Position numbers and translations under genes: made by a program. The notes under the pieces were generated by a model that worked only from the letters and a program-made list of their open reading frames with translations, was not told where the DNA came from and did no database searches. 64,000 nucleotides of DNA from Lelliottia amnigena (GTDB lineage Bacteria; Pseudomonadota; Gammaproteobacteria; Enterobacterales; Enterobacteriaceae), in contig LR134135.1 in assembly GCA_900635465.1 (NCBI GenBank), positions 248,001-312,000 of the forward strand, given 5' to 3'. Below, piece by piece: positions 58,376 to 64,000 of this stretch (within the stretch, counting starts at the first letter, position 1; every line of letters starts with the position of its first letter).

Positions 58376-59455
58376 ATGCAAGCGGCAACTGTAGTCATTA
58401 ACCGCCGCGCTCTGCGACACAACCTGCAACGTCTGCGTGAACTGGCGCCCGCCAGTAAACTCGTTGCAGTCGTGAAAGCGAACGCTTACGGACACGGTCT
58501 TCTTGAGACCGCGCGAACGCTCCCTGATGCCGATGCCTTTGGCGTCGCCCGTCTCGAAGAAGCCTTACGCTTACGCGCAGGCGGTATTACGCAACCCATT
58601 CTGTTGTTGGAGGGTTTCTTTGAAGCCACCGATCTGACGACGATTGCCGATCAGCATCTGCACACCGCGATTCATAATGAAGAACAGCTGCTGGCGTTAG
58701 AAACGGCTGAACTGAGCGAACCGGTTACTGTGTGGATGAAGCTCGATACAGGCATGCATCGCCTGGGCGTGCGTCCGGAACAAGCCGAGGCGTTTTACCA
58801 GCGGTTAAGTCAGTGCAAAAATGTGCACCAGCCGGTGAATATCGTCAGCCATTTTGCCCGCGCCGACGAGCCGGAATGTGGTGCAACGGAGCAGCAGCTC
58901 GATATTTTTAATACCTTTTGCGAAGGCAAGCCGGGCATGCGTTCCATCGCGGCCTCTGGCGGCATCTTGCTGTGGCCGCAATCGCACTTTGACTGGGCAC
59001 GACCAGGCATCATTCTTTACGGCGTTTCACCGCTAGAAAACAGACCCTGGGGCCCCGATTTTGGTCTGCAGCCGGTGATGTCTTTGGTGTCGAACCTGAT
59101 CGCCGTACGCGAGCACAAAGCGGGTGAACCGGTTGGTTACGGTGGCACGTGGGTGAGCGAGAATGATACGCGCCTGGGCGTTGTGGCGATGGGTTATGGC
59201 GACGGTTATCCGCGCGCGGCACCTTCGGGAACGCCCGTGCTGGTGAATGGCCGTGAGGTGAAGATTGTCGGCCGTGTCGCGATGGACATGATTTGCGTCG
59301 ATCTGGGGCCAGACGCTGATGATAAAGCGGGTGATGCAGTCGTGTTATGGGGTGAAGGTCTCCCCGTTGAGCGCATCGCTGAAATTACGAAAGTGAGTGC
59401 TTACGAACTTATTACGCGTTTGACCTCACGCGTGGCAATGAAATACATCGACTAA
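58376..59455 (+). CDS. alr: Alanine racemase, biosynthetic
   Basis: PLP enzyme that makes D-alanine for peptidoglycan. It has 359 residues, as in E. coli Alr. The PLP lysine is Lys34 in [10 protein letters not shown] and the catalytic tyrosine is in [11 protein letters not shown] near 255. AAGGAA precedes the ATG. It follows dnaB, separated by an ERIC element. Confidence 0.97.
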   Translation: MQAATVVINRRALRHNLQRLRELAPASKLVAVVKANAYGHGLLETARTLPDADAFGVARLEEALRLRAGGITQPILLLEGFFEATDLTTIADQHLHTAIHNEEQLLALETAELSEPVTVWMKLDTGMHRLGVRPEQAEAFYQRLSQCKNVHQPVNIVSHFARADEPECGATEQQLDIFNTFCEGKPGMRSIAASGGILLWPQSHFDWARPGIILYGVSPLENRPWGPDFGLQPVMSLVSNLIAVREHKAGEPVGYGGTWVSENDTRLGVVAMGYGDGYPRAAPSGTPVLVNGREVKIVGRVAMDMICVDLGPDADDKAGDAVVLWGEGLPVERIAEITKVSAYELITRLTSRVAMKYID

Positions 59456-59484
59456 CGCCTTTTTTGTCTTTTGATGAGGCATTT

Positions 59485-59511
59485 GGGGTGCAGGTAAACA
59501 GGCCGCACCCC
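59485..59511 (+). terminator. Hairpin between alr and tyrB
   Basis: GGGGTGC / GCACCCC stem with a 13-base loop, 30 bases after alr; no strong T run follows. It could be a weak terminator or part of tyrB control. TyrR boxes were looked for but not identified with confidence. Confidence 0.5.
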
Positions 59512-59596
59512 AACTTCATTAACATCCTCTCGACCTTCTTTCACTTCCGGTTTATTGTTGAAATCCCTGCCTCTTAGATATCCGGAGAACCATCGC

Positions 59597-60790
59597 GTGT
59601 TCCAGAAAGTTGACGCCTACGCCGGCGACCCCATCCTCTCCTTAATGGAGCGTTTTAAAGAAGATCCGCGCAGCGACAAAGTAAACCTGAGCATCGGTCT
59701 GTATTACAACGAAGACGGCATTATTCCTCAGTTGAAAGCCGTCTCCGAAGCCGAAGCGCGTATGAATTCAGTGCCCCACGGCGCGTCGCTTTACCTGCCG
59801 ATGGAAGGGCTGAACACCTATCGCAATACCATCGCGCCGCTGCTTTTTGGAGCCGATCATGTCGTGTTGCAGAAAAAGCGTGTAGCGACTATTCAAACGC
59901 TGGGCGGTTCTGGTGCGCTGAAGGTGGGTGCAGACTTTTTGAAAAAATACTTCCCGGATTCGGGTGTATGGGTGAGCGACCCAACGTGGGAAAACCACGT
60001 CGCCATCTTTGAAGGCGCGGGTTTTGTGGTGAACACCTATCCGTGGTTCGACAATGAAACCAATGGCGTGCGCGTTAATGCGCTTCTGGAAAAGCTCAAT
60101 ACGCTGCCGGAACGCAGCATTGTCCTGCTGCATCCGTGCTGCCATAACCCGACCGGCGCTGACCTGACCAACGATCAGTGGGATGCGGTGATTGAGGTTC
60201 TGAAAACACGCAATCTGATCCCTTTCCTCGATATCGCCTATCAGGGCTTTGGCGCAGGCATGGAAGAGGATGCCTACGCGATTCGCGCCATTGCCAGCGC
60301 CGGGTTACCTGCACTGGTCAGCAACTCCTTCTCAAAAATCTTTTCACTGTATGGCGAGCGTGTCGGCGGATTGTCCGTTATCTGTGAAGATGAAGAGGCC
60401 GCGGGGCGTGTGCTGGGACAACTTAAAGCCACCGTTCGCCGTATCTATTCAAGCCCGCCGGCCTTTGGCGCACAGGTGGTGGCGACCGTTCTCGGTGACG
60501 ACGAGCTGAAATCGCTGTGGCTTGCGGAAGTTGAAGCTATGCGCAAGCGAATCCTGGCGATGCGTCAGGAACTGGTGAACGTATTGAAAGAGACCGTGCC
60601 GGGGCATAATTTTGATTATCTGCTCAAACAACGCGGTATGTTCAGTTATACCGGTCTGAGCGCGGTACAGGTCGACCGCCTGCGTGAAGAGTTCGGCGTC
60701 TACCTGATTGCCAGTGGCCGCATGTGTGTCGCGGGTCTGAACGCACACAACGTCCAGCGTGTTGCCCAGGCGTTTGCTGCTGTAATGTAA
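59597..60790 (+). CDS. tyrB: Aromatic amino acid aminotransferase
   Basis: PLP transaminase for the last step of tyrosine and phenylalanine synthesis, also active on leucine and aspartate. A GTG start at 59597 ([14 protein letters not shown]) with CCGGAGAA upstream gives 397 residues, as in E. coli; the open frame runs further upstream without support. The PLP lysine is in [16 protein letters not shown] near 242-257; [14 protein letters not shown] is near 188-201. Confidence 0.96.
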   Translation: MFQKVDAYAGDPILSLMERFKEDPRSDKVNLSIGLYYNEDGIIPQLKAVSEAEARMNSVPHGASLYLPMEGLNTYRNTIAPLLFGADHVVLQKKRVATIQTLGGSGALKVGADFLKKYFPDSGVWVSDPTWENHVAIFEGAGFVVNTYPWFDNETNGVRVNALLEKLNTLPERSIVLLHPCCHNPTGADLTNDQWDAVIEVLKTRNLIPFLDIAYQGFGAGMEEDAYAIRAIASAGLPALVSNSFSKIFSLYGERVGGLSVICEDEEAAGRVLGQLKATVRRIYSSPPAFGAQVVATVLGDDELKSLWLAEVEAMRKRILAMRQELVNVLKETVPGHNFDYLLKQRGMFSYTGLSAVQVDRLREEFGVYLIASGRMCVAGLNAHNVQRVAQAFAAVM

Positions 60791-60803
60791 GTACTTACCA
60801 ACA

Positions 60804-60828
60804 AACCCTCTCTTGCGAAGAGAGGGTT
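60804..60828 (+). terminator. tyrB downstream hairpin
   Basis: AACCCTCTCTT, loop GCG, AAGAGAGGGTT: a perfect 11-base-pair stem 13 bases after the stop. There is no T run, so termination is uncertain. From here to aphA (155 bases) no gene is supported. Confidence 0.7.
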
Positions 60829-60983
60829 CCTGCCTGATAACTTCTTCTGTGATATCCCTCATTCTACCAGGGTTAATAGTCAGAATTGTCTTCCCATCAT
60901 CCGCCTCAGGGGTTATGGTCTGATAGTTTTTTGACCATTCGCTCAATTTAAAAGCATAAAAAATAGAATATTCAGGGGAATAC

Positions 60984-61697
60984 ATGCGCAAGATCACACT
61001 GGCGCTCAGCGCCGCCTGCTTATTGTTCTCACTCAATAGTGCCGTCGTCGCCCGCGCTTCTGCACCAACACCGCTTTATACCGGTACTACCGCTGCCATT
61101 TTGGCTGAACAAGCCCCCATTCACTGGGTCTCTGTGGCACAAATTGAAAACAGTCTGATGGGCCGCGCGCCGATGGCTGTCGGTTTCGACATCGACGATA
61201 CCGTCCTTTTCTCCAGCCCAGGCTTCTGGCGCGGTAAAAAAACCTTCTCGCCAGCCAACGAGGAATACCTCAAAAATCCTGAATTCTGGGAAAAAATGAA
61301 TAACGGCTGGGATGAATTCAGCATTCCGAAAGAAGTCGGCCGCGCGCTGATCGCCATGCATGTGAAACGCGGCGACAGTATTTATTTCGTGACCGGTCGC
61401 AGCCAGACGAAAACCGAAACCGTCTCTAAAACGTTGCAGGGCGATTTTGCGATTCCTGCCGCAAACATGAACCCGGTGATTTTTGCGGGCGATAAAGCGG
61501 GGCAAAACACCAAAACACAGTGGCTGGAACAGAAAAACATCAAAGTTTTCTATGGTGATTCGGATAACGACATCACGGCTGCCCGCGACGTCGGTGCCAG
61601 AGGCATTCGCGTGTTGCGGGCTTCAAACTCGACTTATCGGCCGTTGCCGATGGCGGGTGCGTTCGGGGAAGAGGTAATTGTGAATTCCGAATACTGA
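60984..61697 (+). CDS. aphA: Class B acid phosphatase AphA
   Basis: Periplasmic non-specific phosphatase and phosphotransferase of the DDDD superfamily. It has 237 residues, as in E. coli. A signal peptide covers about residues 1-25. The catalytic motif [11 protein letters not shown] is near 69-79 and the second metal motif YGDSDNDI near 190-197. CAGGGGAAT precedes the ATG. K-12 has yjbQ after it; here yjbR follows. Confidence 0.96.
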   Translation: MRKITLALSAACLLFSLNSAVVARASAPTPLYTGTTAAILAEQAPIHWVSVAQIENSLMGRAPMAVGFDIDDTVLFSSPGFWRGKKTFSPANEEYLKNPEFWEKMNNGWDEFSIPKEVGRALIAMHVKRGDSIYFVTGRSQTKTETVSKTLQGDFAIPAANMNPVIFAGDKAGQNTKTQWLEQKNIKVFYGDSDNDITAARDVGARGIRVLRASNSTYRPLPMAGAFGEEVIVNSEY

Positions 61698-61814
61698 GTT
61701 GTGATTATTTTTTGAACAAATCAGGCTTGCCTGGGTTTACCTTTCGCCGTCTTGCTGCACACTTAAAGGGGCAGTTTCTCAGGTCGCATTCAACCCACTG
61801 AAAGGGGAACACAG

Positions 61815-62167
61815 ATGACAATTTCGGAGATATTGCAATATTGCATGAACAAAACCGGCGCTGAACAAAGCGTTCACAGCGACTGGAAAGCCACGCAAAT
61901 CAAAGTGGCCGATGTGTTGTTTGCGATGGTAAAAGATGTGGAAGGGCGCCCGGCAGCCTCGTTAAAAACCAGTCCGGAGCTCGCGGATTTGCTGCGTCAG
62001 CAGCACAGCGATGTGCGTCCAGCAAGCATCTGAATAAAGCGCACTGGAGCACGATTTATCTCGACGGATCGCTTCCGGATTCGCAGATTTACTATCTGGT
62101 GGATGCGTCTTATCAGCAGGCCATTGAGTTGCTGCCGGATACGACCCGGCAGCAACTTTCAGTCTAA
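61815..62167 (+). pseudogene. yjbR: YjbR family protein, one-base frameshift
   Basis: MmcQ/YjbR family, small DNA-binding-like fold protein of unknown role. The first 68 residues match E. coli YjbR up to QQHSDVRP. There the sequence reads CGTCCAGCAAG; one extra base (for example CGTCCCAGCAAG) would continue as SKHLNKAHWSTIYLDGSLPD and run to the stop at 62165-62167, giving 117 residues (118 in E. coli). As written it stops after 72 residues. The rest is intact, so mutation is very recent or a sequence error. Its stop is 2 bases from the convergent uvrA end. Confidence 0.9.
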
Positions 62168-62169
62168 GA

Positions 62170-64000
62170 CTACAGCAGAGGTTTCAGGAAGCGCGCGGTG
62201 TGCGAGGCTTCGCACTCTGCGACTGTCTCTGGCGTACCGGAGACAAGGATTTCACCGCCGCCGCTGCCGCCTTCCGGACCGAGATCCACAATCCAGTCCG
62301 CGGTTTTGATAACGTCCAGGTTGTGCTCAATCACCACAATCGTGTTGCCCTGATCGCGTAACTGATGCAGCACTTCAAGCAACTGCTGGATATCGGCAAA
62401 GTGCAAACCGGTGGTCGGTTCATCCAGGATGTACAGCGTCTGACCCGTCCCGCGTTTGGACAGTTCACGCGCCAGCTTCACGCGCTGCGCCTCACCGCCG
62501 GACAGCGTTGTCGCCGACTGCCCCAGACGAATATAGGTCAACCCTACGTCCATCAGCGTTTGCAGCTTACGCGCCAGCGCAGGCACTGCATCAAAGAACT
62601 CACGAGCTTCTTCGATGGTCATATCCAGCACTTCGTGGATTGTCTTGCCCTTGTACTTAATCTCCAGCGTTTCACGGTTATAGCGTTTGCCTCTGCACTG
62701 ATCGCACGGCACATAAATATCCGGCAGGAAGTGCATTTCGACTTTGATCACGCCGTCACCCTGACAGGCTTCACAGCGTCCGCCGCGCACGTTAAAGCTG
62801 AAACGTCCCGGCGTATATCCGCGCGAACGTGATTCAGGAACACCCGCAAACAGTTCACGCACAGGCGTAAACACGCCGGTATAGGTCGCCGGGTTAGAAC
62901 GCGGAGTACGACCAATCGGACTTTGGTCGATATCGATAACTTTATCGAAATGTTCCAGACCATGGATCTCGCGATATGGCGCCGGTTCCGCGAGCGTTGC
63001 GCCGTTTAACTGGGTCTGCGCAATCGGGAACAGCGTGTCGTTAATCAGCGTGGATTTACCGGAACCCGAAACGCCCGTTACGCAGGTGAACAGCCCCACC
63101 GGCAGCGTCAGGGTCACATCTTTCAGGTTGTTGCCGCGCGCGCCGGTCAGCTTCAACACTTTTTCCGGATTGGCCGCGACGCGCTGCTTCGGAACTTCAA
63201 TTTTACGCTTGCCGCTCATGAACTGGCCGGTCAACGATTCCGGCACCGCCATAATGTCTTTCAGCGTGCCTTCGGCCACGACCTGACCACCGTGCACACC
63301 TGCACCAGGACCGATGTCGATCACGTGGTCAGCGGCGCGGATCGCATCTTCATCGTGCTCAACCACAATCACCGTATTGCCAAGGTTACGCAGATGAATC
63401 AGCGTGCCGAGCAGGCGCTCGTTATCGCGCTGATGCAGGCCGATAGACGGTTCATCCAGCACGTACATCACGCCGACCAGGCCCGCGCCAATCTGGCTTG
63501 CCAGACGAATACGCTGCGCTTCACCGCCGGAGAGGGTTTCCGCCGAGCGAGAAAGTGACAGATAGTTCAGGCCGACGTTAACCAGGAACTTCAGACGATC
63601 GCCGATCTCTTTCAGGATTTTCTCTGCAATTTGCGCGCGTTGGCCCGCAAGCTTGAGATTCGTGAAGAAATCCATCGCATGGCCGATGCTCATATCCGAG
63701 ATGGTCGGCAGCGCGGTATTCTCGACAAAGACGTGGCGAGCCTCGCGCTTCAGACGCGTCCCCTCGCAGGACGTACAGGAACGGTTGCTGATAAATTTCG
63801 ACAGTTCTTCGCGCACGGCGCTCGATTCTGTCTCTTTATAACGGCGTTCCATGTTGTGCAGCACGCCTTCAAACGGATGACGACGCACGGACGTATCGCC
63901 GCGATCGTTCATGTATTTGAATTCAATATTCTCTTTTCCAGAACCGTACAGCACCACTTTATGAACAGTTGCACCCAGGCTGCCCCACGGCGCATCAACG
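62170..64000 (-). CDS. uvrA: Excinuclease ABC subunit A, C-terminal part
   Basis: Damage-recognition ATPase of nucleotide excision repair. The frame is open to the window edge, so the N-terminal third is missing: about 609 residues are present of about 940. Visible are the first ABC signature [16 protein letters not shown], the second Walker [11 protein letters not shown], the zinc-finger cysteines CEACQGDG and CDQCRGKRY, the second signature [15 protein letters not shown] and Walker [12 protein letters not shown]. All intact. A LexA box would be outside the window. Confidence 0.97.
   Translation of the reverse strand, partial: VDAPWGSLGATVHKVVLYGSGKENIEFKYMNDRGDTSVRRHPFEGVLHNMERRYKETESSAVREELSKFISNRSCTSCEGTRLKREARHVFVENTALPTISDMSIGHAMDFFTNLKLAGQRAQIAEKILKEIGDRLKFLVNVGLNYLSLSRSAETLSGGEAQRIRLASQIGAGLVGVMYVLDEPSIGLHQRDNERLLGTLIHLRNLGNTVIVVEHDEDAIRAADHVIDIGPGAGVHGGQVVAEGTLKDIMAVPESLTGQFMSGKRKIEVPKQRVAANPEKVLKLTGARGNNLKDVTLTLPVGLFTCVTGVSGSGKSTLINDTLFPIAQTQLNGATLAEPAPYREIHGLEHFDKVIDIDQSPIGRTPRSNPATYTGVFTPVRELFAGVPESRSRGYTPGRFSFNVRGGRCEACQGDGVIKVEMHFLPDIYVPCDQCRGKRYNRETLEIKYKGKTIHEVLDMTIEEAREFFDAVPALARKLQTLMDVGLTYIRLGQSATTLSGGEAQRVKLARELSKRGTGQTLYILDEPTTGLHFADIQQLLEVLHQLRDQGNTIVVIEHNLDVIKTADWIVDLGPEGGSGGGEILVSGTPETVAECEASHTARFLKPLL

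Noticed and set aside
60449..61036. Minus-strand frame of 195 codons over the end of tyrB and the tyrB-aphA gap
   Set aside because: Most of it is antisense to tyrB and it crosses the tyrB hairpin; no ribosome site. The upstream 60 residues look mildly protein-like and could be a gene remnant, but I cannot support a family.

Overview
The window is a stretch of chromosome from a member of the Enterobacteriaceae. Gene order follows the hemE-to-uvrA part of the E. coli K-12 map almost throughout, and proteins are close to K-12 in length and sequence. However, the K-12 genes zraPSR, arpA, pepE, xylE, yjbL/yjbM and yjbQ are missing from their usual places. The 16S sequence, ERIC elements and GC-rich intergenic hairpins suggest the Enterobacter/Lelliottia group rather than Escherichia; genus is inference from memory, not from a search.

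Layout. 1-6085: end of hemE, nfi, yjaG, hupA, yjaH, then purH-purD on the minus strand. 6190-11741: an rRNA operon in the position of rrnE (P1, P2, boxA, 16S, tRNA-Glu(UUC), 23S, 5S, terminator). 11921-19100: metA with a four-unit MetJ operator, the glyoxylate operon aceBAK, and its repressor iclR with candidate IclR sites. 19257-31457: metH, yjbB, a small HI1419/HI1420-type toxin-antitoxin pair, rluF, yjbD, a PanS-like transporter, lysC and pgi. 31779-36093: the yjbEFGH exopolysaccharide operon and psiE. 36313-44158: the divergent maltose regulon malEFG / malK-lamB-malM. 44277-51919: ubiCA, plsB, dgkA, lexA-dinF, yjbJ and zur. 52036-64000: a cupin protein, an outer-membrane barrel of the TraF-like family, dusA, pspG, qorA, dnaB, alr, tyrB, aphA, yjbR and the 3' part of uvrA.

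The genes are mostly housekeeping: purine, methionine, lysine, aromatic amino acid, haem and ubiquinone synthesis, cell-wall alanine racemase, replication (dnaB), repair (nfi, lexA, uvrA), the glyoxylate bypass and maltodextrin uptake. Regulation can be read directly at several points: PurR, MetJ, IclR, MalT/CRP, LexA and sigma-54 sites.

No clearly new biological system was found. Points worth a second look are: four single-base frameshifts next to short homopolymers (malE, plsB, the cupin gene, yjbR), probably sequence errors because plsB is essential in E. coli; a one-codon deletion in HU-alpha; hairpins that cover the ribosome binding sites of aceK and yjbD; two tandem-repeat families (one terminator-like composite unit at two loci, one 122-bp unit after metH); an ERIC element sitting where K-12 has the malE-malF REP; an apparent lack of the lysine riboswitch upstream of lysC; the toxin-antitoxin pair; and the orphan TraF-like barrel.
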